Under the pieces are notes generated by a model that ran no database searches, was not told the DNA's origin, and was given only the letters and a program-made list of their open reading frames with translations. From positions 1 to 64,000 of the forward strand of contig CAZMHI010000008.1 in assembly GCA_964566055.1 (NCBI GenBank): a stretch of DNA of 64,000 nucleotides. Direction: 5' to 3'. The stretch is from TMED23 sp964566055. GTDB taxonomy: Bacteria; Pseudomonadota; Alphaproteobacteria; Rhodospirillales; UBA2165. Position numbers and translations under genes: made by a program. Shown here in pieces: positions 42,573 to 52,016 of the stretch; positions within the stretch are counted from its first letter, which is position 1; each line of letters begins with the position of its first letter.

Positions 42573-45068
42573 ATGAAACTAAGCCGTCGAGATTTTATGA
42601 AAGCAAATGCCGCAGCGACTGCTGCTACAGTTGCTGGTGTGACACTTTCGGCCCAGGCCTCTAATCTGGTCACAGATTCTGAGGCAACAAAGCTCAAGTG
42701 GTCCAAAGCACCCTGTCGCTTTTGCGGCACCGGTTGCAGCGTTATGGTGGCTACGAAAGATAACAAAGTTGTTGCCACCCACGGTGATATCAAGAGCGAA
42801 GTCAACGCGGGCCTGAACTGTGTCAAAGGCTATTTCCTGTCCAAAATAATGTATGGCAAGGACCGCCTGACAAAACCTCTGCTCAGAATGAAATTCGGCA
42901 AATACGATAAAGATGGTGATTTCGAGCCGGTTTCCTGGGACAAAGCTTTCGATATTATGGAAGAAAAATGGAAGAAAGCTTTGAAGGAAAAGGGGCCAAC
43001 CGGCATTGGCATGTTCGGCTCCGGTCAGTGGACCGTCTTTGAAGGCTATGCAGCTTCCAAATTAATGAAAGCCGGCTTCCGCTCCAACAATATCGATCCC
43101 AATGCGCGGCACTGCATGGCTTCGGCCGTCGGCGGATTTATGCGCACCTTCGGTATTGATGAGCCAATGGGCTGCTACGATGATTTGGAGCATGCCGATG
43201 CATTCGTTCTGTGGGGCTCCAATATGGCGGAAATGCATCCGATTCTGTGGTCACGTCTCGCTGACACACGTCTCAGCAATCCAAATGTTAAGGTCGCCGT
43301 TCTTTCAACGTTTGAGAACCGGTGTTTTGACCTTGCCGACATCCCGATGGTCTTCACCCCACATTCAGATTTGGTGATCCTTAACTATATTGCCAATTAC
43401 ATTATCCAAAGCGGCAATGTTGATCAGGATTTTGTCAAAAAACATGTCAACTTCCGCCAAGGAAACACCGATATCGGTTACGGCCTCCGGCCAACGCATG
43501 AGCTGCAAAAAAAGGCAAAGAACGCCAAAAAAGCTGGTGGTTCGAAAAAAATCAACTTCAAGGAATTTGCTAAATTCGTTGAGAAATACACACTCGAATA
43601 TGCAGCAAAAATGTCCGGCGTACCGGAGAACCGCCTGGAAGCTCTGGCGAAAATTTATGCTGACCCTCAAACCAAAGTTATGTCGCTTTGGACCATGGGT
43701 ATTAACCAGCATACCCGCGGTGTGTGGTGTAATAATCTGCTCTATAACATCCATCTTTTGACCGGTAAAATTTCTGAGCCTGGCAACAGCCCGTTCTCCT
43801 TGACCGGACAGCCCTCAGCTTGTGGCACTGCCCGCGAGGTTGGCACGTTTGCCCATCGTCTGCCGGCAGATATGGTCGTGGCCAATCCGAAGCATCGCAA
43901 ATTTGCTGAAAAAGTCTGGAAACTGCCAGACGGCATTATTCCGGGTAAAGTCGGCGCCCACGCTGCGTTGCAAAACCGTCATCTCAAGGACGGCAAAATC
44001 AACGCCTATTGGGTGCAGGTTAACAATAATGTTCAGGCTGCGGCTAATATGAATGAGGAAACGCTACCTGGTTACCGCAATCCGGACAATTTTATTGTTG
44101 TCTCTGATGCCTATCCAACGGTGACAGCGCAAGCTGCCGATCTCATTTTGCCGACGGCAATGTGGGTCGAAAAGGAAGGCGTTTATGGCAATGCCGAACG
44201 GCGCACCCAGCAATGGCAACAATTGATCGATGCCCCGGGCGACTCAATGTCCGACATGTGGCAGGTTGTGGAATTTTCCAAACGCTTTACGACAGATGAA
44301 GTGTGGCCCAAGGAAATTCTCAATGCCCATCCTGACTTTAAAGGCAAAACGCTCTACGAGGTTTTGTTTAAAAACGGGCAAGTCGATAAATATCCGTTGT
44401 CAGAAATGAATAAGGAATACAACAATCACGAGGCCAAAGATTTTGGTTTCTACATTCAGAAAGGCTTGTTTGAAGAGTATGCTGCCTTTGGCCGTGGCAA
44501 GGCGCATGATCTGGCACCTTACGAAACCTATCAGAATACCAGAGGTCTGCGTTGGCCGGTCGTCAACGGTAAGGAAACCAAATGGCGCTTCCGTGAAGGT
44601 CATGATCCTTATGTCAAAGAAGGAACTGAAGTTCAGTTCTACGGCAAGAAAGATAACCGTGCGAACATCTTCGCCTTGCCATATGAGCCGCCGGCTGAAT
44701 CACCAGATAAGGAATACGATTTCTGGCTTTCCACCGATCGCGTCTTGGAGCATTGGCATTCAGGCTCAATGACCCAGCGGGTCCCGGAACTTTATAAGGC
44801 CGTTCCGGATGCACTCGTTTACATGCATCCTGACGACGCAACGAAGAAAAAACTCAGACGCGGTGATGAGGTCCGGGTTATTTCGAGACGCGGCGAAATA
44901 AGAAGCCGTATCGAAACCCGGGGCCGCAACAAACCGCCGAAAGGCTTGGTCTTCGTACCATGGTTCGACGCCAGCCAATTGATCAATAAGGTCACATTGG
45001 ACGCTACCGATCCTTTATCCAAACAGACGGATTACAAAAAATGCGCCGTCAAAATCGTGAAAGTATGA
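42573..45068 (+). CDS. napA: Periplasmic nitrate reductase catalytic subunit NapA
   Basis: 831 residues from the ATG at 42573, which follows AAGAAGG; the longer frame begins inside napD. The Tat signal SRRDFMKANAAATAATVAG is followed after the AQAS region by the 4Fe-4S motif CRFCGTGCSV-...-C (C-x2-C-x3-C-x27-C) and the Mo-bis-MGD domains, with NARHCMASAVGGF carrying the Mo-ligand Cys. The C-terminal cofactor domain has HPDDATKKKLRRGDEVRVISRRGE. It reduces nitrate to nitrite in the periplasm, taking electrons through NapB and NapC. The frame is intact and full length. Confidence 0.97.
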   Translation: MKLSRRDFMKANAAATAATVAGVTLSAQASNLVTDSEATKLKWSKAPCRFCGTGCSVMVATKDNKVVATHGDIKSEVNAGLNCVKGYFLSKIMYGKDRLTKPLLRMKFGKYDKDGDFEPVSWDKAFDIMEEKWKKALKEKGPTGIGMFGSGQWTVFEGYAASKLMKAGFRSNNIDPNARHCMASAVGGFMRTFGIDEPMGCYDDLEHADAFVLWGSNMAEMHPILWSRLADTRLSNPNVKVAVLSTFENRCFDLADIPMVFTPHSDLVILNYIANYIIQSGNVDQDFVKKHVNFRQGNTDIGYGLRPTHELQKKAKNAKKAGGSKKINFKEFAKFVEKYTLEYAAKMSGVPENRLEALAKIYADPQTKVMSLWTMGINQHTRGVWCNNLLYNIHLLTGKISEPGNSPFSLTGQPSACGTAREVGTFAHRLPADMVVANPKHRKFAEKVWKLPDGIIPGKVGAHAALQNRHLKDGKINAYWVQVNNNVQAAANMNEETLPGYRNPDNFIVVSDAYPTVTAQAADLILPTAMWVEKEGVYGNAERRTQQWQQLIDAPGDSMSDMWQVVEFSKRFTTDEVWPKEILNAHPDFKGKTLYEVLFKNGQVDKYPLSEMNKEYNNHEAKDFGFYIQKGLFEEYAAFGRGKAHDLAPYETYQNTRGLRWPVVNGKETKWRFREGHDPYVKEGTEVQFYGKKDNRANIFALPYEPPAESPDKEYDFWLSTDRVLEHWHSGSMTQRVPELYKAVPDALVYMHPDDATKKKLRRGDEVRVISRRGEIRSRIETRGRNKPPKGLVFVPWFDASQLINKVTLDATDPLSKQTDYKKCAVKIVKV

Positions 45069-45076
45069 GGTGGATC

Positions 45077-45535
45077 ATGTTGAAAAAAATCGTACTCATT
45101 GCAGCCATGGTCTTTGTCTCAACGACAATGGTTTCTGCACAATCGGCGGATAAACTCGCGACCTTGCGTGATGGTGCGCTTAATAAAGAAGCCAAAGCGC
45201 CACCTATTCCGAGAGTGTATAATGACGATAAAAAACAAGTTCGGAGCTATCCTGAACAACCACCGACCATCCCGCACGCGATCAATAACTATCAGATTGA
45301 TCTTAATACTAATCGCTGCATGTTCTGTCACAGCCGCAAAGCGGTTCAGGAATCCCAGGCTCCGGCGATTAGCGTAACGCATTATATGGATCGAGATGGG
45401 CAATTTCGGGCAGCCGTGTCGCCACGACGCTACTTCTGCACTCAGTGTCACGTTGGACAAACCGAGATTAAGGATTTGGTACCCAATAATTTTGTCGACA
45501 TTGACAGCATATTACAGAAGAAAACCAAGAACTAG
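45077..45535 (+). CDS. napB: Nitrate reductase dihaem cytochrome c NapB
   Basis: 152 residues with a signal peptide (about 1-21, TTMVSAQS) and two haem motifs, CMFCH and CTQCH. The start was set at 45077 (GAGGTGG upstream); ATG 45065 is in frame and overlaps the napA stop. NapB is the small subunit that passes electrons from NapC to NapA. Features PRVYNDDKKQVRSYPEQPPTIPH are typical. Confidence 0.95.
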   Translation: MLKKIVLIAAMVFVSTTMVSAQSADKLATLRDGALNKEAKAPPIPRVYNDDKKQVRSYPEQPPTIPHAINNYQIDLNTNRCMFCHSRKAVQESQAPAISVTHYMDRDGQFRAAVSPRRYFCTQCHVGQTEIKDLVPNNFVDIDSILQKKTKN

Positions 45536-45547
45536 AGGACGCCTAAA

Positions 45548-46144
45548 ATGTCTAAGCTAATCGATATATATCTGAGGATCTATCGAGCCTTAAGGCGCCC
45601 TAGCGTTCACTTCAGCCTTGGCTTTCTCACCATCGGCGGGTTCGTGGCGGGTATCATTTTCTGGGGTGCCTTCAATACGGCCTTAGAACTGACTAATACG
45701 GAAACTTTCTGTATCAGCTGTCACGAAATGGAAGACAATGTTTTTGCAGAGCTGAAAACGACGATCCATTATTCCAACCGCTCTGGCGTCAGAGCAACTT
45801 GCCCTGATTGCCATGTGCCGCATGAATGGACTAACAAGATCGCCCGCAAGATGGCCGCAACGAAGGAGCTCTACGGTAAATTCTTTGGCACGATTAATAC
45901 GCCTGAGAAATTTGAAGCAAAACGCCTCGAACTTGCCAAGCACGAGTGGGCCAGGTTCAAAGCCAATAATTCTCTCGAATGCCGGAACTGCCATGAATTT
46001 GATAACATGGATTTCACACGTCAAAGCCCACGGGCCGCAAAATTCCATTCAACTTCACTGGCCAGTGGCGATAAGACCTGCATTGATTGCCACAAGGGTA
46101 TTGCTCATAAACTGCCAAATATGAAAGGTATCAAAGGACTGTAA
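45548..46144 (+). CDS. napC: Membrane-anchored tetrahaem cytochrome c NapC
   Basis: 198 residues of the NapC/NirT family. One N-terminal membrane helix (about 20-42) anchors a periplasmic domain with four haem motifs CISCH, CPDCH, CRNCH and CIDCH. It oxidises quinol and reduces NapB. napG and napH are absent, so NapC is the sole quinol link, as in other alphaproteobacterial nap operons. GAGG precedes the ATG and a terminator follows at once. Confidence 0.96.
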   Translation: MSKLIDIYLRIYRALRRPSVHFSLGFLTIGGFVAGIIFWGAFNTALELTNTETFCISCHEMEDNVFAELKTTIHYSNRSGVRATCPDCHVPHEWTNKIARKMAATKELYGKFFGTINTPEKFEAKRLELAKHEWARFKANNSLECRNCHEFDNMDFTRQSPRAAKFHSTSLASGDKTCIDCHKGIAHKLPNMKGIKGL

Positions 46145-46165
46145 ACCGAACTACCCGGGGAAACT

Positions 46166-46202
46166 AAAGGGAGGTACCACGCTTGGTACCGCCCTTTTTT
46201 TA
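46166..46202 (+). terminator. Terminator of the nap operon
   Basis: An AAAGGG/CCCTTT plus GGTACC/GGTACC stem, interrupted by one A-G mismatch, with a 6-base loop and a run of T residues, 22 bp after the napC stop. Confidence 0.9.
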
Positions 46203-46209
46203 TTTTATC

Positions 46210-47331
46210 TTAAAGCTCGTCTTCATTAACCAATCCGCGATCCGAGGGGAATTTTGGAAAAAGCTGTGCTTCTTTGAGCCAGGGCGAGAGCTCGGTCATT
46301 TTCTTACGTTCAGCTTTTCCAAAGCCCTCATGTTTGGATTTATTCGGCCAGACATGCTCCGAATACTCGGTCATGCGGGTGACGATTTGATCCTTGGTGA
46401 CATTCACCACCATAAAGTCTGTCGCCATGGCGAGCGGCCCTTGGTAGTGTTCTCTGACTTTGGTTAGCATTTCAGGTGAGGTGTCAAAATCATTGAAGAA
46501 ATGAAAGATGATCGCCAGTCTGGGATCAACTTCTTTCAAAACCACGGCAGCCTCTTGTGGAGCCGAATGAATATAGGTGCCAATCGCCCTCGCCGTCCGT
46601 TCATCATAGCCGGAGCGGTCCATCAATTGCTCGATAGTATTGAAGGTCTCATGGACCACCACATCGGCGCCTTTGGCATTATCAATAAAAAATTGGCTCG
46701 GCGTGGTGTCACCGGAATAAACAAAAGACAGCCCATTCCAATCAAGCCGTAAACTCACCGCGCCATCAAACAAGTGAACTGCCGGGAAGCTCGTGATCTT
46801 GACGCCGTTTTGCTCATAGATCACATGGGTTTTTGAATAGTCAAATTCATGGATATTGATCTCAGCGCCTATGGCCGGTAAGGCGCCGACCCGTGTATCG
46901 GTATCCCAGGCATAGGATTCCTTTTGCTTTTCGGCAAAATGTTTAAAGCCATATTTGGGTTCAAGCCCGGACGGGCCGTACATTTCCAGCGGCTCCAAGC
47001 GGCCGCCGGCCCAGGAACCGACCCAAACTTGGCCGAAGTCGCCAACATGATCGGTATGAAGATGGGTCGCAAACCAGGCGTTGACGTCGCTATAGGGAAT
47101 TTCAAGCGCCGTAAAATTCATCTGCGAGCCAAAGCCGTAATCAAAAACAAATTTATCACCATTGCCCAACTCGATCAGCCAGGAAGCATTAGCTTGGGAG
47201 CGCCGTAGAAAAGGCCGGCCGGTGCCAAGTGCGACAATCCGCATTTCATCTTCACCAAGCTCTTCGGTATCCGGATAATAATGTTCCGAGTACTCACCTC
47301 GGGTAGCTTGGGTTTTCTTTGGTGATGCCAT
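46210..47331 (-). CDS. MBL-fold metallo-hydrolase
   Basis: A 373-residue metallo-beta-lactamase-fold hydrolase. The signature THLHTDHVGD gives the H-x-H-x-D-H metal site, with a later His in FPAVHLFD, Asp in YSGDTTPS and His in FHFFND. The closest general type is the aryl-sulfatase/AHL-lactonase-like branch. The ATG at 47331 follows GGGAG. It runs convergent to napC, with an IclR gene 12 bp upstream on the same strand, probably one operon. Substrate unknown; cytoplasmic. Confidence 0.88.
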   Translation of the reverse strand: MASPKKTQATRGEYSEHYYPDTEELGEDEMRIVALGTGRPFLRRSQANASWLIELGNGDKFVFDYGFGSQMNFTALEIPYSDVNAWFATHLHTDHVGDFGQVWVGSWAGGRLEPLEMYGPSGLEPKYGFKHFAEKQKESYAWDTDTRVGALPAIGAEINIHEFDYSKTHVIYEQNGVKITSFPAVHLFDGAVSLRLDWNGLSFVYSGDTTPSQFFIDNAKGADVVVHETFNTIEQLMDRSGYDERTARAIGTYIHSAPQEAAVVLKEVDPRLAIIFHFFNDFDTSPEMLTKVREHYQGPLAMATDFMVVNVTKDQIVTRMTEYSEHVWPNKSKHEGFGKAERKKMTELSPWLKEAQLFPKFPSDRGLVNEDEL

Positions 47332-47343
47332 TTTTCTCTCCCT

Positions 47344-48165
47344 TTAAACTATTTCGTCTGCCAGCGCATATCCCTCGCGAGGATTTGGCGCTTGCGGCAA
47401 TTGATGAATATTGGCGCAGGCATATTTCAAAATCTCGGCAATCTCTTCCCGGCGGCCTTCCGGCAACCGCTCGTCAATGGCGGCAACGCTGAGCGCGCCA
47501 AATGAAATACCACCCGCCCACATAATCGGTGCGGCAATACCGGTAACACCGTTCACCAGGCCCGTATATTGTGCTACCGAATAGGCATTGGCTCTTGTGA
47601 GATTGACCTGCTCTTCAAGCCATTCGCGCCCAAGCTCCTTCACCTCCGGTCGGTTAATCAACAGCAGCTTCATAACATTTTCACGTTCTTTGTCCTGCAA
47701 GCCGGCCAGGGCTGCGAGACCGCCCGCACCCAGACCCAAAGGCCGCCAATCGCCAACATCAACCGCAAGAGCTTTAATGGCGAAATTACCGGTGCATCGT
47801 TCGACACAGAGGACATCAAGACCGATCCGCAAAAACAGATAGGCTGTATCACCGGTTTTTTCGGCTAAATATCGCACCGCTGTGCGGCCGCTTTGGATGA
47901 GTAGAGTCCGCTCCGTTGCTAAATTGGCCGGCGTTGGTTGAGTAACACCGAGGAAATAGCGCCGCTGTCCTTCCGGTTGCCGCAACCATCCTTCGGATAA
48001 CATCGCCTTGCACAAGCGATGAACCGTCGGTGGCAAAAGACCAGTATCTTCGGCAATGTCTTTTAAACGCGCACCTTCAATACCCGCAGCACCAACCGCC
48101 CGCAGGACAGTCGCCGCTCGGTTGATGCTTTGAACACCGCCTTCGCTTGATGAGGATTTGGCCAC
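47344..48165 (-). CDS. IclR-family transcriptional regulator
   Basis: A 273-residue regulator with an N-terminal winged HTH (SINRAATVLRAVGAAGIEGARLKDIAEDTGLLPPTVHRLCKAML) and the C-terminal IclR effector domain (GGISFGALSVAAIDERLP). The chosen GTG at 48165 follows AAGGAG by 7 nt; a longer frame to 48228 has no good site. IclR proteins often control catabolic genes for small acids, and the neighbours downstream (MBL hydrolase) and upstream (RidA) are plausible targets. Confidence 0.92.
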   Translation of the reverse strand: MAKSSSSEGGVQSINRAATVLRAVGAAGIEGARLKDIAEDTGLLPPTVHRLCKAMLSEGWLRQPEGQRRYFLGVTQPTPANLATERTLLIQSGRTAVRYLAEKTGDTAYLFLRIGLDVLCVERCTGNFAIKALAVDVGDWRPLGLGAGGLAALAGLQDKERENVMKLLLINRPEVKELGREWLEEQVNLTRANAYSVAQYTGLVNGVTGIAAPIMWAGGISFGALSVAAIDERLPEGRREEIAEILKYACANIHQLPQAPNPREGYALADEIV

Positions 48166-48269
48166 AGTTTTCTCCTTCTCGGAAAGATCAACTGTGCCAA
48201 TAGTTCCACAAACAGAAATTAAAGTCACTAAAAAAAGTATAAAAAGGTGTTATTTATTAATTTTTTCCA

Positions 48270-48680
48270 TTATTCAGAATTTTCTATGGCGACACAGTCG
48301 ATCTCAATATCAAACGGCATCATCCATGAACCAACTGTAATAAAGGTCCGGGCGGGGGCATCTTTGTCAAAATATTCCCGATAAACTTCGTTCACTTGCG
48401 CAAAATAGCCTGAGTTTGAACAATAAACATGAACCTTCAGAACATTTTTCATAGAACTGCCTGCAGCCTCTAAAACACGTTTTACATTCTCCAGGGATTG
48501 CCGGGTTTGAACTTGAATATCTCCCATAACCATATCTCCAGTATCCGGATTTAGCGGTGGCAACCCCGAGACATAGACAAATCCACCAGCCTTGGTTGCC
48601 GGCGAAAGTGGTACGAGCGGTCGGCCATCCGGTAATTTCGGCATTTCGAAACCGGGAACCTCAACAATTTCTTTTTTCAT
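48270..48680 (-). CDS. RidA (YjgF/YER057c/UK114) family protein
   Basis: 136 residues. RidA members form trimers and hydrolyse reactive imines or enamines from PLP enzymes. Visible features are PLSPATKAGGFVYVSGLPPLNPDTG, the characteristic N-terminal sheet, and LEAAGSSMKNVLKVHVYCSN with ARTFITVGSWM in the C-terminal part, where the usual Arg lies before a TFV segment. ATG 48680 (AGGA upstream) is preferred to TTG at 48686. It is divergent from the hydroxypyruvate-isomerase-like gene and 105 bp from iclR. Confidence 0.9.
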   Translation of the reverse strand: MKKEIVEVPGFEMPKLPDGRPLVPLSPATKAGGFVYVSGLPPLNPDTGDMVMGDIQVQTRQSLENVKRVLEAAGSSMKNVLKVHVYCSNSGYFAQVNEVYREYFDKDAPARTFITVGSWMMPFDIEIDCVAIENSE

Positions 48681-48760
48681 TTTCAATTCCTGTTTGTTTT
48701 TGGGGTATTTTCAGGATCATACTAATCTAACTTTATGCTCACTAGCCAGAGAGGAAATCC

Positions 48761-49540
48761 ATGCTCAAATTTTCCGCCAATATCGGCATGATGTTTAATG
48801 AAATCGAAGACCCGGTGGCACGCATCCAAGCCGCCCAGGATGCCGGCTTCGCAGCGGTTGAACTTTTATTTGTTTACGACATTCCGATTGAAGATTTGAT
48901 CGCTGAGACCGAACGCACAGGCATTCTGTGGTCCGTGGTTAATATCGCGGTCGGTGAAGGCATACAGATGGGCCCACTGGTTGCTGCGGCTCCTGGCAAA
49001 GAAGGCAAATTTAGAGAAAATCTGGCCGCGGCGAAAAAATACTGTGCAGCGCTTGAGCCAATGGGTTTGGTAATTCCGGCCTACACGCCACCTGATGGCG
49101 TGAGCAAAGCTGACGCTCTACCCGTCTTCAAAGACAACATGCGGATTGCTGCCGAAGAAATGTCTGATCTCGGTATCCCGGTTATCATCGAAGCACTTAA
49201 TCCGGAAATTCGACCGAATTCTATACTCACAACCACGGCGGAGGTCATGGCGGTGGTGGAAGAGCTAGACCATCCTAACCTTGGCATGGAATATGATGCC
49301 TTTCATATGTACAGCACAGAAGGTCATATGGAGGAAACTGTGGAAAAATACTTGCCCTATATCGGCAATATTCAAATCGCCGATGTGCCGGGACGTCATG
49401 AACCTGGCACCGGTGAAGTGGATTACGACAGCTTTCTCAATACGCTTGATCGCATTGGCTACGACAAATGGGTCGCCTTGGAATATGCGCCAGCTGGTGA
49501 CACGCTGGAAGGGCTCAGCTGGCTGGAGAAATGGCGCTAA
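48761..49540 (+). CDS. Hydroxypyruvate-isomerase-like TIM-barrel sugar-phosphate isomerase/epimerase
   Basis: 259 residues, AP_endonuc_2/xylose-isomerase-like fold. The start KFSANIGMMFNEIEDPVARIQAAQDAGF, the metal-binding glutamate in VIIEALNP, GMEYDAFHMY and IQIADVPGRHEPGTGEVDY are typical of the Hyi/OtnI group, which interconverts hydroxypyruvate and tartronate semialdehyde or related acids. GAGAGGAAA precedes the ATG. The last 10 bases overlap the FAD-protein gene, so the two are translationally coupled. Confidence 0.9.
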   Translation: MLKFSANIGMMFNEIEDPVARIQAAQDAGFAAVELLFVYDIPIEDLIAETERTGILWSVVNIAVGEGIQMGPLVAAAPGKEGKFRENLAAAKKYCAALEPMGLVIPAYTPPDGVSKADALPVFKDNMRIAAEEMSDLGIPVIIEALNPEIRPNSILTTTAEVMAVVEELDHPNLGMEYDAFHMYSTEGHMEETVEKYLPYIGNIQIADVPGRHEPGTGEVDYDSFLNTLDRIGYDKWVALEYAPAGDTLEGLSWLEKWR

Positions 49541-50976
49541 AAAAATCCATTTCTGGTAACACAGTAACGATAATCGGTGGTGGCTTAGCCGGATGTTCCG
49601 TTGCGGTCCAACTGTGTGACCAGGCCGAGAAACCGCTCAATATTAATATCGTCGAACCGCGATCGGTATTGGGAGCGGGCGTGGCCTACTCGGCAGATGA
49701 CATAGATCACCGTCTAAATGCGCCCCTGTTTGTTCAATTTTTGACACCTGATCGCGGCGAAGAATTTCACCATTGGTTTGTTGATGGCGGCGGGCTCGAC
49801 CGTGATCCGGACGCCTTGGCGGAGGATGGCGCGATTTATGCCCGGCGAACGGAGTTTGCCAAATACGTTTCTGAAATAATGGCAAGCTACCATCGAGCCA
49901 ATTCCTCAGACTCGAAAATCAAGCACCTCCAAGATAAAGCTGTAGATATTTTGCCGCTCGAAAAAGGTTACCAAATAGAAATGCAAAGTGGTTCTAAGTT
50001 AGAATCAGATGTCATCGTGTTTGCCACCGGCAATCAATCTCCTATTGTCCCATATCCCTTCGATAAAGAATTGGCGGAACATCCCGCCTTTTTTATTTCG
50101 CCGTGGGATCTCGATAAAATTGCGAGTATTAAAGAGGACGCCAATGTACTGATCGTCGGCGCTGGGCTAACAATGTCGGATGTTGTCACAACGCTGGTGG
50201 GACAAGGGCATAACGGCGATATCACCGCTATCTCCCGAAATGGCCATATACCCAAAACCCATGCGCCGCCACCCCAGGATGCAACACCTCGACATCCTTT
50301 CGATGCAATTATGGAGGACATACCACCCCATCTTAACGGCTCACTGTTGCAGGTATTGTCCAATCTCCGAAAGAATATGAAACAGGATATGGCAAGCGGC
50401 GGACATTGGCATTGGGCATTTGACGAGTTACGGGATTGCGTGTGGCAGATATGGCCTAGTTTTTCCGAGCGGGAGAAACGCCAATATTTGCGTTATTTGC
50501 GCCCATGGTATGATTCCCATCGCTTTCGCCTACCGCCGCAAACTGCGCTCATTTTGGACGATGCTCTTGCGAGAGGTGTTCTTACCTACAGAACCGGCGA
50601 AATCGTTTCAGCAAAAGATAACAGCAATCAGATCGAAGTGCGGGTAAATTTCCAGCCGAACGGTCAACTAGAGGAACATCGATTTGATGCGATAATCAAC
50701 TGTACCGGACCGGCTTTATCGCCTGTTGAAACGGCCAATCCTTTTTACCAATCTTTACTAAGGCGGAATTTGGCCAAAGCGACCGCCATCAATATTGGTT
50801 TTGAAGTTGACGCCCAATGCCGGGCTATTGGCAACGACGGCCTGCCACATGAAAAATTATTTATAGTTGGTCCACCGACGGCAGGTGCTTTTGGCGATCC
50901 GATCGGAGCGCCATTTATCATCGCGCAAATTTGGCGGATGTTACCGGCCTTGTTAAAATCTATTAACGGTAAATAG
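49531..50976 (+). CDS. FAD/NAD(P)-binding oxidoreductase (NAD_binding_9/YdhS-like)
   Basis: A 481-residue flavoprotein. The N-terminal dinucleotide motif VTIIGGGLAGCSVAVQL is followed by ARRTEFAKYV, a GTGNQS-like FATGNQSPIV, a second Rossmann motif VLIVGAGLTMSDVV and a C-terminal IVGPPTAGAFGDPIG. This layout matches the NAD_binding_9 group of uncharacterised FAD-dependent enzymes related to hydroxylases of amino acids and sugars. Its start overlaps the preceding gene. Catalytic role unknown. Confidence 0.85.
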   Translation: MALKKSISGNTVTIIGGGLAGCSVAVQLCDQAEKPLNINIVEPRSVLGAGVAYSADDIDHRLNAPLFVQFLTPDRGEEFHHWFVDGGGLDRDPDALAEDGAIYARRTEFAKYVSEIMASYHRANSSDSKIKHLQDKAVDILPLEKGYQIEMQSGSKLESDVIVFATGNQSPIVPYPFDKELAEHPAFFISPWDLDKIASIKEDANVLIVGAGLTMSDVVTTLVGQGHNGDITAISRNGHIPKTHAPPPQDATPRHPFDAIMEDIPPHLNGSLLQVLSNLRKNMKQDMASGGHWHWAFDELRDCVWQIWPSFSEREKRQYLRYLRPWYDSHRFRLPPQTALILDDALARGVLTYRTGEIVSAKDNSNQIEVRVNFQPNGQLEEHRFDAIINCTGPALSPVETANPFYQSLLRRNLAKATAINIGFEVDAQCRAIGNDGLPHEKLFIVGPPTAGAFGDPIGAPFIIAQIWRMLPALLKSINGK

Positions 50977-50994
50977 AAGAAACGCTATTGACGC

Positions 50995-51897
50995 TTAAGA
51001 GATAACATCCGCTTTCCAGAAATTGATGACCGGCGGCTCATCCCAATAGCGGGTCTGCCAATTTTCATCCATTCGGTCCATGTCGGAGAAATATTCAATC
51101 TCTCCACCAAGTGGACATTTGAAATACCAATGCAGGTTCGAGCCGAGATTGTGACGCCCCGGATTGCGCGAGGTATCCCATTCCCGCTGCCGCATATATT
51201 TACCGCCAAGAATAATTTGCTCTAAATCCTTCACTTCAAAAGCAACATGATTAAACATTACGCGATTGCCACGATGGGAAAGAAACCAGTTATGGTGATA
51301 GGTAGAACCTTCACATTGCATAAAATCACCCATTTTCGTGACCGCATCGGTGAGGCGGAAGCCCAAACGTTCGGTGTAAAAACTTATTGCCTTTTCACGA
51401 AACTCAACCGGGAAGTTGTAGACCACATGACCGATCCGGTAGGGCCGCGTCCTAATCTCCTGAGTTTTTTCGATGGTTTCATTCAAACGCGGCGCAAACC
51501 GGTTAAAATTTAATACCGGCGCTTCTTCTTCAACTTCAACGACATCTTCGACTTGAAAGCCGATAGCGATGCCAAGCTCATCATAGCAATGGAGACTGCC
51601 GTCAGCTGCTTCGGTGACATCGCGATCTTTTGACATCTCAGTTCCGATCGCCTCCAAGCTCGCCTGACTATCAACGCCCCACATCACTTCACGCACCGTC
51701 GGCCCGTCCTCACAAGGTGTCGGCAGCCCGTCATCATTGATGTCTTTAATAATAAGGGTCTGGTTTTCAAGCGTCGTAAAAACAGCACCTGATTTGCCGC
51801 TCTCTTTTTTCTCGAGCCCCCAGTCATCTAGAAAACGCGTGCATTTTTCGATGTCATCAACACCGTAAACCAGGCTTTCGACCCGATTAATCCCCAT
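50995..51897 (-). CDS. Two-domain VOC protein (extradiol-dioxygenase-like)
   Basis: A 300-residue protein with two vicinal-oxygen-chelate modules: the first from VESLVYGVDDIEKCTRFL, the second from RIGHVVYNFPVEFREKAISFYTERLGF. Second-module residues GHVVY (His), FNHVAFEVKD (His) and GEIEYFSD (Glu) could form a 2-His-1-carboxylate iron site like that of catechol 2,3-dioxygenases. The first module has no obvious metal ligands. It is the minus-strand neighbour of a CNB protein, Glyoxalase_3, cupin and M24 cluster, suggesting one pathway. Confidence 0.85.
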   Translation of the reverse strand: MGINRVESLVYGVDDIEKCTRFLDDWGLEKKESGKSGAVFTTLENQTLIIKDINDDGLPTPCEDGPTVREVMWGVDSQASLEAIGTEMSKDRDVTEAADGSLHCYDELGIAIGFQVEDVVEVEEEAPVLNFNRFAPRLNETIEKTQEIRTRPYRIGHVVYNFPVEFREKAISFYTERLGFRLTDAVTKMGDFMQCEGSTYHHNWFLSHRGNRVMFNHVAFEVKDLEQIILGGKYMRQREWDTSRNPGRHNLGSNLHWYFKCPLGGEIEYFSDMDRMDENWQTRYWDEPPVINFWKADVIS

Positions 51898-52016
51898 TAT
51901 GAATTACTCCTTACACCTTACCCTAAGACATTTTTTTTATAACTCGCAATTATAGTTTCTTTTTAGAAGAATTAAAATCAACTAAATTTTTCGGTGTATT
52001 TGCTTGGGAGAGACTT

